Shown here: one piece after another, positions 1-9,776 of the stretch
Numbering within the stretch: position 1 is the first letter of the stretch
Layout: every line of letters begins with the position of its first letter
Assembly (NCBI GenBank): GCA_041392845.1
Contig: JAWKLG010000009.1
Location: 62,001-126,000 of the forward strand
DNA from: JAGQWW01 sp041392845
GTDB taxonomy: Bacteria; Bacteroidota; Bacteroidia; Chitinophagales; Saprospiraceae
Reading direction: 5' to 3'
Length of the DNA stretch: 64,000 bases
Position numbers and translations under genes: made by a program
The notes under the pieces: model-generated
Told to the model about the DNA's origin: nothing
The model's input: only the letters and a program-made list of their open reading frames with translations
The model's database searches: none

Positions 1-446
1 CAGGTACGGGCGATATTCAACTTACACTGGTTCAAACAGTTCCGGTAACGGGTGCCGTCATAGTGACCACGCCGCAGGAAGTAGCGGTTGCCGATGCCAT
101 CAAAGCGGTGAATATGTTCCGCCTGCCAAATGTAGATGTTCCGATTTTGGGTATAGTTGAAAATATGTCCTGGTTTACTCCGGCAGAATTGCCTGACAAT
201 AAATATTATATTTTCGGAATGGGCGGTGGAGATCATTTGGCCCATCAAAGTGAATCAAAGCTTTTAGGGCAGGTTCCACTTGTACAGGACATCCGTGAAT
301 CAGGCGACAATGGAAAACCTGTAGTGCTGGATGAAAAAAATCCGGCCTCAATGGCCTTTATCAAAGTGGCTGAAAATACCATCAAACAAGTAGAAGAAAG
401 AAACGCAAACCTTGAGCCGACTAAAATTGTTCAGGTGCAAGGATAA
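1..446 (+). CDS. Mrp/ApbC-family Fe-S carrier ATPase, C-terminal part (5' end outside window)
   Basis: The reading frame is open from base 3 and carries the core of a Mrp/NBP35-type P-loop ATPase. The segment GTGDIQLTL is the conserved switch region, followed by VTTPQEVAVADAIKAVNMF and the GIVENMS motif typical of this family. About 148 residues are visible; the Walker A region lies upstream of the window. Mrp proteins bind and transfer Fe-S clusters in the cytoplasm. The CxxC pair often present in the C-terminal part is replaced here by a stretch ending in PELPDNKYYIFG, so cluster binding by that motif is not evident. It is followed after 11 nt by a NifU-domain gene, which fits a shared Fe-S role. 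Confidence 0.9.
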   Translation, partial: GTGDIQLTLVQTVPVTGAVIVTTPQEVAVADAIKAVNMFRLPNVDVPILGIVENMSWFTPAELPDNKYYIFGMGGGDHLAHQSESKLLGQVPLVQDIRESGDNGKPVVLDEKNPASMAFIKVAENTIKQVEERNANLEPTKIVQVQG

Positions 447-457
447 TATCAAATAAA

Positions 458-730
458 ATGGTCATGGAAAAAGAAGAGAAGGATAAAATACTGGCAAGAA
501 TTGATGCGGCTTTGGACGATGTAAGACCACATTTGGAAGCAGATGGAGGCAACGTTGAGCTGCTTGATTTGACGGATGATCTTTGTGTGAAAATCAAATG
601 GCTGGGTAATTGCGAAAATTGCTTCATGTCAGTAATGACCATGAAAGCCGGAATTGAGCAGGCAATTAAAGCAAAAGTTCCCGAAGTACAATCCATCGAA
701 GCCATCAATGGTATGGAAATGCCATTATAA
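458..730 (+). CDS. NifU C-terminal domain Fe-S scaffold protein
   Basis: A 90-residue protein that is essentially a single NifU C-terminal domain. It has the conserved start of helix 1 (RPHLEADGGNVELL) and the cluster-binding CxxC in GNCENCFMS. Proteins of this kind act as Fe-S scaffolds or carriers in the cytoplasm. ATG at 458 and an alternative ATG two codons later are both possible. The gene sits 11 nt after the Mrp-type ATPase and 5 nt before pyrF, so the three probably share a transcript. The suf operon lies about 6.7 kb downstream, but no direct link is visible. Confidence 0.9.
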   Translation: MVMEKEEKDKILARIDAALDDVRPHLEADGGNVELLDLTDDLCVKIKWLGNCENCFMSVMTMKAGIEQAIKAKVPEVQSIEAINGMEMPL

Positions 731-735
731 ATCGT

Positions 736-1371
736 TTGAAAATCCTTATGAGTCCTGATCAACTATTCTCTTTAATAAAGGAGCGCAATTCATATTTATG
801 TGTAGGCCTTGACACAGATATTGAAAAGATTCCGCCCCATCTTTTAAAAACAGACAATCCGGTATTGGAATTCAATAAAGCCATCATTGATGCTACACGC
901 GATTTATGTGTGGCTTATAAACCAAATATTGCCTTTTACGAGGCATTGGGAGTAGAAGGTTGGCAGATTTTAGATGATACGATAAATTATATAGGTGATA
1001 AACACCTGATAATTGCAGATGCGAAGCGCGGAGACATTGGCAATACTTCAAAGTTATACGCAAAGGCCTTTTTTGAAAAATTAAATGCAGGTGCCTTGAC
1101 CATAGCACCTTATATGGGTAAGGATTCTGTTACACCGTTTCTGGGGTTTGAAGGAAAATATGTGATACTATTAGGTTTGACCTCTAATCCTGGAAGTGAT
1201 GATTTCCAACAATTGGATTTGACAAGCGGTAAGAAATTATTTCAAGAAGTAATTCAAACGGCAACTACCTGGGCCGGCCCGGATCAAATGATGTTTGTAA
1301 TAGGAGCAACCCATCCTGAAAAGTTCAAAGAAATTCGTGAATTAGCGCCTGATTACTTCTCTTCCTTGTAA
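736..1371 (+). CDS. pyrF: Orotidine 5'-phosphate decarboxylase, apparent C-terminal frameshift
   Basis: OMP decarboxylase makes UMP from OMP in pyrimidine synthesis. The N-terminal part carries CVGLDTD and the catalytic signature DAKRGDIGNT of the type-2 family. The open frame stops after 211 residues, whereas this family is usually about 270. The missing end is still recognisable downstream in shifted frames: LLVNSTRGIIY is encoded near 1433-1466, and an ARVAALELQ-like C-terminus near 1495-1521, leading to a likely true stop near 1550 inside a GGGTACTGGG repeat. The truncation therefore reflects several indels after about 1360, not loss of the domain. The start at 736 is not an ATG; ATG at 748 (MSPDQLFSLIKER) is an alternative. 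Confidence 0.88.
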   Translation: MKILMSPDQLFSLIKERNSYLCVGLDTDIEKIPPHLLKTDNPVLEFNKAIIDATRDLCVAYKPNIAFYEALGVEGWQILDDTINYIGDKHLIIADAKRGDIGNTSKLYAKAFFEKLNAGALTIAPYMGKDSVTPFLGFEGKYVILLGLTSNPGSDDFQQLDLTSGKKLFQEVIQTATTWAGPDQMMFVIGATHPEKFKEIRELAPDYFSSL

Positions 1372-1727
1372 CGGTGTTGCTTCTCCAAGATATGATCGTA
1401 TGCTTTGTCTAAATTAAACAACTGACAAATGTGATTACTGGTAAATTCAACCAGAGGGATTATTTATCAAATAAATAAAGATCGTAAGAAAAAGCCAGAG
1501 TAGCAGCTCTGGAATTGCAGTAAATGAAGGAGTTGCTGGGTACTGGGTAAGCAGGTGTTGGTTCAGGTGCTAGGTTCTAGGTCTTAGGTACTGGGGGATG
1601 TACGAATTACGGATTACGACGGCCGGGAATTTAACTGGGAATTTATTCATTTTGGTAAAATAAGCCGAAATTTTAAATCAAAATTCAAACATCTAAAATC
1701 AAGAATTAAAAATCTAAAATTCCTTTC
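1372..1727 (+). repeat. Broken pyrF tail followed by intergenic repeat island A
   Basis: Bases 1372 to about 1550 are the indel-broken 3' end of pyrF. From about 1534 to 1596 the sequence becomes variations of GGGTACTGGG, GGTGCTAGG and TTCTAGG. At 1600-1620 it reads TACGAATTACGGATTACGA. At 1657-1722 it becomes an A/T-rich phrase built from AAAATC, AATTC and TCTAAAAT units. The same kinds of phrases recur at about 2.98-3.6 kb, 14.1 kb and 42.1-42.3 kb. No gene is seen in the repeat part. Confidence 0.6.
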
Positions 1728-2976
1728 TTGGCTCCATTAGCAGAACGATTACGACCAAAAAGTCTGACGAATATTTCGGCCAGGAGCATCTGGTTGGTAA
1801 AACTGCAGTATTACGAAAATCGGCTTTTTGAGTGGGCAGGTGCTGAGCATGATTTTTTGGTCAAAATTCGGTGGTAGAAAACCACTCTTGCCAATGTCAT
1901 TTCAGAAACTTTAGACCGGCCATTTTATATTCTTGAGTACCATCAATTCAGGTGTCAAAGATGCGAGGTGATTGAAAAGGCCAAATCCACCGATTTTTCT
2001 TGCTCCAAATCCAATTCCTGTTTTATTGATGAGATTCATCGATCTTCTCTAAACTTCAAAGGCGATTCATTGTTGGGGTGCTGCTGAGTAAGGTGATAGT
2101 AACCTTGATTGGTGCAACTACTGAGAACTTCTCCCTGAAGTGATTTCTGCTTGGGTCCAGACAAGTTAGGTATGTTTTAAAGTATCGGAAGTGGACGTTC
2201 TTATCTATATGGTCGATACTGCCATTGAAAAAGATGAAATATTAGCCAAAAGAGACGAAGGCTTGAGAATAAGTGAATTACTCTTCAGTTTCAGGTGGAG
2301 ATGGAAGCAAAACCACTAATGTTTTGGAATCTGGTGATAAGTCAATTTCACCAGTTAATCGATTGTTATCAATAATGAGAAGTCTGAAGTCATCCAACAG
2401 AATATGATTCAGTCGGATAAAGCTGTGAAATGCATTAACTTCGCCAGTGCTTTTATCAAATCCATGCGTGGAAGTGACCCCAACGCTGCTGTTCATTATT
2501 TGGCCAGAATGTTGGAATAAGTAGTGAAGACATTGAATTGTCTCCGTGATACTACTTTTTTTCTTCTGAAGATATCAATCGCCAATCCAAATGCCTTTTG
2601 ATGGCTACCACCTGCTGCGTACATCAAAACAGTAGGAATGCCTGAGTCCAGGATTATCCTTTCACAATGTGCGTACCAGCCTCTTCTCCCAAAGCAATTT
2701 ACCTACAAAGCCATCAACGAAGCCATGGCCAAAGTCAGAGAAACTGGAAATCTTTCCATACCCTTAGGTATACGTAATGCACCTACCAAATTGATGAAGC
2801 AACTCGGGTATGGAGACAATTACCAGTATGCACATAATTATGAAGGAAACTTGTAGCCTACGAATTTATGCCGGAAGAATTGGTCAATACCAAATTTCCA
2901 TACGCCTGGCAAAAACGCTAATGAAGCGGAATTTGACTGGCTTGGCCAATTGGTGGAAAGCGGAAAACATTACTAG
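1728..2976 (+). pseudogene. rarA: RarA/MgsA replication-associated recombination AAA+ ATPase, multiply frameshifted
   Basis: Pieces of a RarA protein appear in order in all three forward frames. RLRPKSL and EYFGQEHLVGKTAVLRK lie near 1738-1830. A damaged Walker A region follows, then RPFYILS and SGVKDAR near 1915-1965, IDEIHR near 2030, GATTEN near 2120, SGGDG near 2295, a SMRGSDPNAAV-like stretch near 2465, MPESRIILSQCA at 2638, and APTKLMKQLGYGDNYQYAHN near 2785-2835. The end is a short GKHY-like tail with a stop at 2974. Total length matches the family (about 420 residues). Conserved residues survive while the frame shifts every few tens of bases, so sequence error is at least as likely as true decay. 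RarA acts at stalled replication forks. The start (TTG at 1728) is uncertain. Confidence 0.85.
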
Positions 2977-3610
2977 GGCTGTTGGAATTCTGGGTGCTAG
3001 TTCTTCTTGGGTTCTGGGTGCTAGGTTCTGGTTCTAGAAGTTGTGCAACTTGAAGGTTTGCTTGCTCGGTGGCTCGTTTGTTCGCAACTTGGCTTTCTTA
3101 TAATAGATCGTATAATTCATCGAATGTTTGTTGCTGTTTTATTCGGTGTTCGAAGTTCGCTTTTCGTTTTTTTAAGTCCTCTTAAACCGGAAATTGTTTC
3201 CTTCTCGACCCCATCGGGGTCACTTATCCCAACCCGAATCAGACCACTGTAACCCTACTGACCCTGTAGGGGTCACATTAAATTGGCAGAATGCTGGATT
3301 CTGGAACGGTGGGTGCTGGAACTCTAAATTCCGGAATGTCGGAATTCTTTTTGGGTTCTTCTGCTTCAAAATAATCTACTACAAATTCTAAATCACTTCA
3401 TCGCTCTGCCAAGTTGGCGCAGCCAACCCCCTACAGCCGCTAACACATAGCAGCTTGAATAAGTTATTGATTATCTGAATGTTACGCTATTCGGTGTCTT
3501 TATCTTCTCTTTCGTTTTTAAAGGCCACGTAAATCGTAAATCGTGAAACCGTAAAATCCAAAATATCAGATCACTTCTGCACCCAATAGCCAACGGCCAA
3601 CAGCCAACAG
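2977..3610. repeat. Intergenic repeat islands B and C between convergent rarA and cotH
   Basis: No gene is supported here. Bases 2985-3037 hold TTCTGGGTGCTAG and GGGTTCTGGGTGCTAGG phrases. 3058-3090 contains GGCTCGTTTGTTCG, also found inverted at 42260. Two GC-rich palindromes, GACCCCATCGGGGTCAC (3207-3223) and GACCCTGTAGGGGTCAC (3260-3276), lie 36 bases apart. 3290-3350 returns to GGGTGCTGG and AATTCCGG units. 3528-3545 reads CGTAAATCGTAAATCGTG. 3589-3611 is GCCAAC repeated with small changes and abuts the cotH stop codon. Small open frames in this stretch are repeat-encoded and unsupported. Confidence 0.6.
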
Positions 3611-6573
3611 CTATTCTTTAATCAGCTTATCTCCCAATTGCAATGTACTGCCTGAGCCAATTGATATTTTCTTTAAGTTGTTTTCGTGTACTGTTTTACT
3701 ATGATTTTGGCTTGTCCGTATTCCGGCTTTTTCTGATAGGCTGTAAAACCAATTTCGCAGTTTTCCATGGTTAGATTGTCTATCATCAATACAGATAGAT
3801 CCTTTGAAGCTACACCGATTGGACAAATCATTGATGTAGGCATCAAATAAAACCACTTGAGATTCTTCCTACACCGACTCCTTTGTCACCGCAGTTGATT
3901 GCTTTTGAATTCCAGACATTGATATTGCTTCCCGAGAAGTCCATCCTGTCATTACCGGTTTTGGATGAAAGAGGAATTATGAATTTACCTTACAAAAGTC
4001 GCAGTCAAATCCGTCAAATGCAGTTTGGGGAAATCACGTAACCATGAAAATTTGAACGAACAATGTTGATTCCGTCTTCACAATGGTTCTTTACAAAATT
4101 AGCCTTGTATAAATCAACATCTGATTCGTAAAAAGGTAACTGCTCCGGTAAGATTCCAACCTTTGTATGAAAGGGTATTAAAATCCTCAAAAGTTACATA
4201 AGAAACCTTGGAAGTAAGACCTGCACCCAAAACAGTGAATCCTCCGGCACTGGCATCACTTGAAAAAATCTTATCGGTTCGTCTGCTTTCCGTTTATTAA
4301 AACCGGGCCTTTGGTCAAGAAAAATGCCTGATCGGTAACCAGAGAGGTTCCGAGTGGGTATGATAGTGGTATGTAACAGCCGGTATAACCACAGGATGCT
4401 TAATATTGAAATGTTCTAAAACTACGGTACCGTCCTGATGTAAAGAAACTCCGTTTCTTTTAAAGGATTATTTACAAAACAAATCCTGAGACGGGCTGAA
4501 GTTGCCGGGAATTTGCACATTTAAATATTGGTAAGAAAACTGAATCTACTCCTATGTTTTGAAAAACAGATATTTAGCCGAAGAAGGGATGCTTAAATCC
4601 ACAAACTTTGTTTTTCCTGATTTAAAAGAGCAGCTGCAGCCATTTCCAACATAGGAAAAAGAAGTAAAAACAATCGAAGTATTTGATGCGTCGTTCTTAA
4701 CCAAAATGAACGCGGATGTTGTGCTGGTAATACAATAGGATCACTCCCTGCCATCTCTTGTATTCATAACCTATGACCTCAATTAAGCGCATGTCCGTTG
4801 CTAATTTTATACTTTTGGAAGAACCATTATTCGATTGGGTAAAAGCTTTTAATGATTTTTCAAAGGGAAGAATCAGGGAAGATGGGTAAACTGAGCAATT
4901 TCAATCGCCTTGGCTTTGTCGAAAGTGTAATCAGGAAATTCAGCTTTAAATCTTTAAACGAGAATTAATTTCAGGCGTCAATTCGTCAAGCAATGTCCCA
5001 GGTAGTCACGGGCAACTTGTAGAGGTATTTGAAATACAAAGCGGCAAAATCTTCATCCTGAAAAATCCGACTGGTAAAATTCCCATCACTTCAGAAATTC
5101 GGCATTGGCTGTTCCCTGGCCAATGAAAAAGAACTTAGGGTAGGTTCCACAAATCCGTCAAAACCCATAGGCTCCAATTTGTCGGTAACGGGATTGTAGT
5201 AAAATCGTTGATTGTGCCAAACAAGTCCGTGAACTGCACCCATGGCTTCTGAAAGTGCAAAGAATTTGGCAAGTCGTTCAGTATCAAATACTTGAGACCT
5301 TTTTCACACCACTTCTGTATTGATACATTAAATCCTGCGCCCCGCTAAAAAGGTTGTTTAGCTAGGATTCCGGCCACTTTTCCTTCACCAAATGGAACCA
5401 CATCCGACTTTTCCATCAGATTGGTCGGGCTTCAAGATCAGTGGGTATATATCCAAATTGTTTATAAAAACGTTGACGGTGTGCCCAAAATCCATCTTCA
5501 GAAAATTTTACAATAGGACCTTCCCGGCGATCTTTAAATTCAACCAATTGTTTTTCAAAATGCTCTTCAAAGGCATAGATTCCTTTAGAATTGCCATTGA
5601 TGTTGAGATTTACGAAATCATATCGAGTGGTTAGTATGTCTTCTTTCTCAAGAATTTCATGGAAAGTCTTAGCTTCCTGTGAAGAAAATACCTTGCAGCA
5701 GGAGTTTGAGGAATATCATTAATCGATTCCAGGAATTGGGTTCTTTCATTTTCACGCGGAAGGACCATTTGTCACCCTGAAGGTGATCCAGCCAATCTCC
5801 TTTTAAACGTAGTTTCACATCCAGTTCCTTATCTTCTCCTTTTTGCCAAAATTTTCCTTTAACCCAATCATCATCTGCTGAAACCAGTAAGCCGTTTTCA
5901 AGAGCTTCTGTTCTCTTGATTCATTTTCGCCATTTCCTCAGGGCGAATACTTAGGTTTAGTGTAGGTGATTATAGACTGAGTCTGATCGTTGCCAGTTTT
6001 TCAAAGCTAAAATCATCAAAAATAAACCACCGCATCTCCAGTTGAATAGGTATGGATATTGAGTTTTTTCCATCCTGCATCTGGTGGAATAAAAAGCGAA
6101 TTTCCAGCTTTTCCCAACCAGTCGATCTCTGAGCAACCGGAAAGACTTCATTTTCTTATAAAAGTTTACCATCGGCGGCTACTGCCAGATATCCTTTTTC
6201 TCCTTCCAACTCCCAAAACGCCAAACCGAAGTCCTGTAAAACTTGCCTTTCAAATTCCGTAAGGTCAAGAGAAAACCGAATTGTAATCCATCCCCTGTTC
6301 CGGTTTTGCAAGAATAGGGGTTCCGGATCTTGCCTTTTCACTACTTTGAGTAAACCATTTTTAAATCTGACTGTTTTCAGCCACAAAAAATCTCCCGAAA
6401 CATTTTCTGCATCCGTGAAAATCATACCAGGCATCTCAATGTTTCGAAAGTTGGTAGCGGCAGTAGAATTGAGCAAATCAGGATTAGAATCATCAGAAGC
6501 AAATGCCTCCAACCCAGGCAAAGTAATTAGGTCTTTTCTTTTTAAATGTATTTTCAGTTCTGCTAATCTGCAT
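3611..6573 (-). pseudogene. CotH-family protein kinase-like gene with C-terminal beta-helix, multiply frameshifted
   Basis: On the minus strand an N-terminal segment starting MQISRTENTF at 6573 leads into one hydrophobic helix. A beta-rich domain follows (6156-6440, ending LEGEKGYLAVAADGKLL). Next comes the CotH core: RLKGDWLDHLQGDKWSF near 5760-5820, and ALSEAMGAVHGLVWHNQRFY followed by YNPVTDKLEPMGFDG near 5150-5280, the signature of CotH kinases. Near 3890-3960 a DRMDFSGS...GDKG stretch looks like a parallel beta-helix turn. The stop is TAG at 3611. Many frame changes interrupt it. It begins 3 nt after the DUF4956 gene, a pairing common in Bacteroidota, so the two were an operon. CotH proteins phosphorylate protein substrates at the cell surface; the substrate here is unknown. 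Confidence 0.8.
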
Positions 6574-6576
6574 GAA

Positions 6577-7260
6577 TTACCATTCAGGTTGTTCGATGAT
6601 AGAAATACGGGTAGCAGGTGATAAACCGGAAAGCTTTTTCTGAGCATCATTGATTTGCTGGATGGAGTCTGCTTTACAAATAAAGGTCAGGTCCATTCCT
6701 TCATCCAATGAATCCAGGCGCTTTAAATCTATATTGGGAAATACCTCCAAAACCTTATTGGTAATAACTTCTAAATCCTTTAAATCCGTATGGATATTTA
6801 AAAACAGATTGTCCTCTTTTTTATATTCACTATTCCCGGATAATTTTCCATGAAGATATAAAAGTGCAACGATGAAAATAAAAGCAATTATTGCTAAAAC
6901 CGGTTGATTGGCACCTCCCGCTAGCCCAATTCCGATCACGATGAATAAATAAGTAAGCTCTTCAGGCTCCTTAATTGCTGCTCGAAATCTCACAATGGAA
7001 AGTGCTCCGACTAGTCCCAAAGAAAGGGCGATGGAAGACTTTACTACCATTATAATAAGTACTGTACCCAAAGCAAGAGGAAGAAATACATTGGCGAATT
7101 TGGTCCTGTTTGAAATGGAAGTTCCAAATCGAATGTAATACCATCTTAAGGCTATGGCAAGCATAGCTGTAATAAGAATATTGATGATGAACTCATCGAA
7201 AGGTACATTGTTGGTAAAGTCCTCAATGTACTTTTCCTGTAGTTGCTGAAGTATGTCCAT
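6577..7260 (-). CDS. DUF4956 membrane protein
   Basis: A 227-residue protein with about four membrane helices in the first 135 residues (IINILITAMLAIALRWYY, VFLPLALGTVLIIMVV and two later segments) and a soluble C-terminal domain of about 90 residues. The stretch LGLVGALSIVRFRAAIKEPEEL between helices is the hallmark of DUF4956. Function is unknown. In Bacteroidota these genes often lie beside CotH-like and VTC-like (polyphosphate polymerase) genes, and here a CotH-family gene starts 3 nt downstream. It is divergent from the suf operon, with 240 nt between them. Confidence 0.88.
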   Translation of the reverse strand: MDILQQLQEKYIEDFTNNVPFDEFIINILITAMLAIALRWYYIRFGTSISNRTKFANVFLPLALGTVLIIMVVKSSIALSLGLVGALSIVRFRAAIKEPEELTYLFIVIGIGLAGGANQPVLAIIAFIFIVALLYLHGKLSGNSEYKKEDNLFLNIHTDLKDLEVITNKVLEVFPNIDLKRLDSLDEGMDLTFICKADSIQQINDAQKKLSGLSPATRISIIEQPEW

Positions 7261-7429
7261 TAGCGTTGTTTTGGCTCAAGTGGCGCAAAAATAGTTTTCT
7301 CGTTCTAATCCATGTAATAGCCAGGCAAAAAAAAGGAAAATTGCATTCTAATTGTCCATAAAATTGGTTAATCACCAAAGGCGTGGATTTTTTTAATCAA
7401 GGTGGAACTTTTTAGGCTTGAATTTAAAC

Positions 7430-7456
7430 TTTGTTCCTTATGAATTGTATAACTTG
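7430..7456 (+). promoter_or_regulatory. Possible promoter of the suf operon
   Basis: TTTG at 7430-7433 and TAACTTG at 7450-7456 resemble the Bacteroidota -33/-7 pair, but the 16-nt spacer is short and the -7 box is imperfect. The rest of the 240-nt gap between DUF4956 and sufB shows nothing else I recognise. Confidence 0.3.
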
Positions 7457-7500
7457 CGGCCGTTATTCAAAATTAGTCTAAATAAAATCCGGGTAATACC

Positions 7501-8946
7501 ATGAGTGATTCTATGAAGACCCTGGAAGCTCACACTAAGAGTGAGTATAAGTATGGGTTTACAAGTGATATTGATACCGAAACACTACCCAAAGGTTTAA
7601 GTGAGGATGTAGTGAGGCAAATTTCTGCCAAGAAAGAAGAGCCTGAATTTATGTTGGAATACCGTTTAAAAGCTTACCGTCACTGGTTGACTATGGTAGA
7701 GCCTAAATGGCCCAATGTGAATTATCCTCCGGTTGATTTTCAAGATATCATCTACTATGCAGCTCCAAAGAAAAAGCCAGAATTGAAAAGTCTGGACGAG
7801 GTGGATCCTGCTTTGTTGGAAACCTTCAACAAGTTGGGAATTCCTTTGGAAGAACAAAAAGTTTTGGCAGGAGTAGCCGTAGATGCTGTTATTGATAGTG
7901 TTTCTGTTAAAACAACTTTTAAAGAAAAATTATCAGAGTTGGGTATCATTTTTTGCAGCTTCAGTGAGGCGGTAAAAAATCATCCTGAATTGGTTAAAAA
8001 ATATTTGGGTTCAGTAGTTCCTTATACTGACAACTTCTACGCTGCACTGAATTCTGCTGTTTTTAGTGATGGCTCTTTTGTGTACATACCAAAAGGCGTT
8101 CGTTGTCCGATGGAATTGTCGACCTATTTCCGAATCAACGCAGCCAATACAGGTCAGTTTGAAAGAACGCTTATTGTTGCAGAGGAAGAAAGTTATGTAA
8201 GTTATCTGGAAGGATGTACTGCTCCGATGCGCGATGAAAATCAATTGCATGCAGCTGTAGTAGAGCTGGTAGCCAAAGATGATGCAACCATCAAATATTC
8301 CACTGTTCAAAACTGGTATCCTGGTGATGAGAACGGAAAAGGTGGTATCTATAACTTTGTAACCAAAAGAGGTCTTTGTGCCGGCCAGCGTTCAAAAATT
8401 ACCTGGACGCAGGTGGAGACAGGTTCTGCCATCACCTGGAAATATCCAAGCTGTGTTTTGAAGGGAGATAATTCTGTAGGTGAGTTTTACTCAGTTGCAG
8501 TAACTAATAATTTCCAGCAAGCTGATACCGGTACAAAAATGGTTCACTTGGGTAAGAATACCAGAAGTACCATTATTTCTAAAGGTATTTCAGCAGGTAA
8601 AAGTCATAATTCTTACCGCGGACTGGTGAAAATCGGAAAGCGTGCAGAAAATGCCCATAACTTCTCTCAATGTGACTCCATGTTGATGGGGGACCGTTGC
8701 GGTGCACATACTTTCCCTTACCTGGAAGTAGAAAATAACTCTGCTAAAGTAGAACACGAAGCAACCACTTCGAAAATCGGAGAAGATCAATTGTTCTATT
8801 TGATGCAAAGAGGATTGAGTGAAGAGGATGCAATCAATATGATTGTAAACGGATTCTGTAAGGAGGTTTTTAGAGAATTACCTATGGAATTCGCCGCGGA
8901 AGCGCAAAAATTGCTTGCCATTAGTTTGGAGGGAAGCGTTGGATAA
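7501..8946 (+). CDS. sufB: Fe-S cluster assembly scaffold SufB
   Basis: A 481-residue SufB, full length. It carries YIPKGVRCPMELSTYFRIN, the family core, YLEGCTAP, and near the end EHEATTSKIGEDQLFYLMQR with the conserved C-terminal region GFCKEV. SufB forms the SufBC2D complex, on which Fe-S clusters are built in the cytoplasm. It is the first gene of a six-gene operon (sufB, C, D, S, E and a SufT-like gene) with short gaps of 40 nt or less. The ATG at 7501 is chosen because the conserved N-terminal region follows soon after; a weak promoter-like sequence lies 45-70 nt upstream. Confidence 0.97.
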   Translation: MSDSMKTLEAHTKSEYKYGFTSDIDTETLPKGLSEDVVRQISAKKEEPEFMLEYRLKAYRHWLTMVEPKWPNVNYPPVDFQDIIYYAAPKKKPELKSLDEVDPALLETFNKLGIPLEEQKVLAGVAVDAVIDSVSVKTTFKEKLSELGIIFCSFSEAVKNHPELVKKYLGSVVPYTDNFYAALNSAVFSDGSFVYIPKGVRCPMELSTYFRINAANTGQFERTLIVAEEESYVSYLEGCTAPMRDENQLHAAVVELVAKDDATIKYSTVQNWYPGDENGKGGIYNFVTKRGLCAGQRSKITWTQVETGSAITWKYPSCVLKGDNSVGEFYSVAVTNNFQQADTGTKMVHLGKNTRSTIISKGISAGKSHNSYRGLVKIGKRAENAHNFSQCDSMLMGDRCGAHTFPYLEVENNSAKVEHEATTSKIGEDQLFYLMQRGLSEEDAINMIVNGFCKEVFRELPMEFAAEAQKLLAISLEGSVG

Positions 8947-8986
8947 AAATTCATTGTAAAACACCATATAAAAAGTATAAACCAAG

Positions 8987-9742
8987 ATGTTATCAATCAA
9001 AGACCTTAAGGTTGAAATTGAAGGAAAAGAAATACTAAAAGGTATCAACCTGGAAATAAAAGCAGGTGAGGTACATGCCATTATGGGACCCAATGGTTCC
9101 GGAAAAAGTACTTTGGCAAACGTTTTAGCCGGTAGAGAAGAATATGAAGTTACCGGTGGTTCCATCGAATTTATGGGTAAAGACCTATTGGAAATGGAAG
9201 TGGATGAACGAGCACAAGCAGGTGTATTCCTAGCTTTCCAATATCCGGTTGAAATTCCAGGAGTTACTACAGCTACCTTTTTGAAAAGTGCTATCAATGC
9301 TGTAAGAGAGGGTAGAGGTCAGGAGCCTTTGAGTCCGGTTGAACTTCTAAAAGAAATGCGTGCCAAAACAAAAATGCTGGAGGTAGATGAGAAATTTTTG
9401 CAGCGTTCATTGAATGAAGGATTCTCCGGAGGGGAAAAGAAACGCAATGAAATGCTTCAAATGGCCTTGTTAGAGCCAGTTCTGGGAATTCTGGATGAAA
9501 CCGATTCAGGTTTGGATATTGATGCCTTGAAAATCGTTTCTGACTCTGTTAATAAACTAAGAGATCCTAAGCGATCTTTCATCGTCGTGACCCACTATCA
9601 AAGATTGTTGAATTACATCGTTCCTGATTTTGTACACGTGTTGTACAATGGTAGAATTGTGAAATCCGGTGACAAATCCCTTGCACTTCAATTGGAAGAC
9701 CAGGGTTATGACTGGATTAAAGAAGAGGCACTTGCTGTCTAA
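8987..9742 (+). CDS. sufC: Fe-S cluster assembly ATPase SufC
   Basis: A 251-residue ABC-type ATPase. Walker A is GPNGSGKST near residue 35. The signature motif is EGFSGGEKKRNEMLQMALL, with the SufC-typical EKKRNE insert, and Walker B is LGILDETDSGLDIDAL. The switch histidine is in VVTHYQRLL. SufC powers remodelling of the SufB-SufD scaffold in the cytoplasm. It starts 40 nt after sufB and ends 34 nt before sufD. Confidence 0.97.
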   Translation: MLSIKDLKVEIEGKEILKGINLEIKAGEVHAIMGPNGSGKSTLANVLAGREEYEVTGGSIEFMGKDLLEMEVDERAQAGVFLAFQYPVEIPGVTTATFLKSAINAVREGRGQEPLSPVELLKEMRAKTKMLEVDEKFLQRSLNEGFSGGEKKRNEMLQMALLEPVLGILDETDSGLDIDALKIVSDSVNKLRDPKRSFIVVTHYQRLLNYIVPDFVHVLYNGRIVKSGDKSLALQLEDQGYDWIKEEALAV

Positions 9743-9776
9743 TGGATTTTGAAAATCAGGTTCAAAAATTTGTAAA

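Noticed and set aside
736..1371. A genuinely short pyrF.
   Set aside because: Its missing C-terminal motifs (LLVNSTRGIIY and the ARVAALELQ-like end) follow downstream in other frames.
2278..2496. Minus-strand 72-residue open frame inside the rarA remnant.
   Set aside because: The plus strand encodes recognisable RarA pieces across the same bases.
3043..3391. Two small plus-strand open frames between rarA and cotH.
   Set aside because: They are made of the intergenic repeat units and palindromes, with no protein-like conservation.
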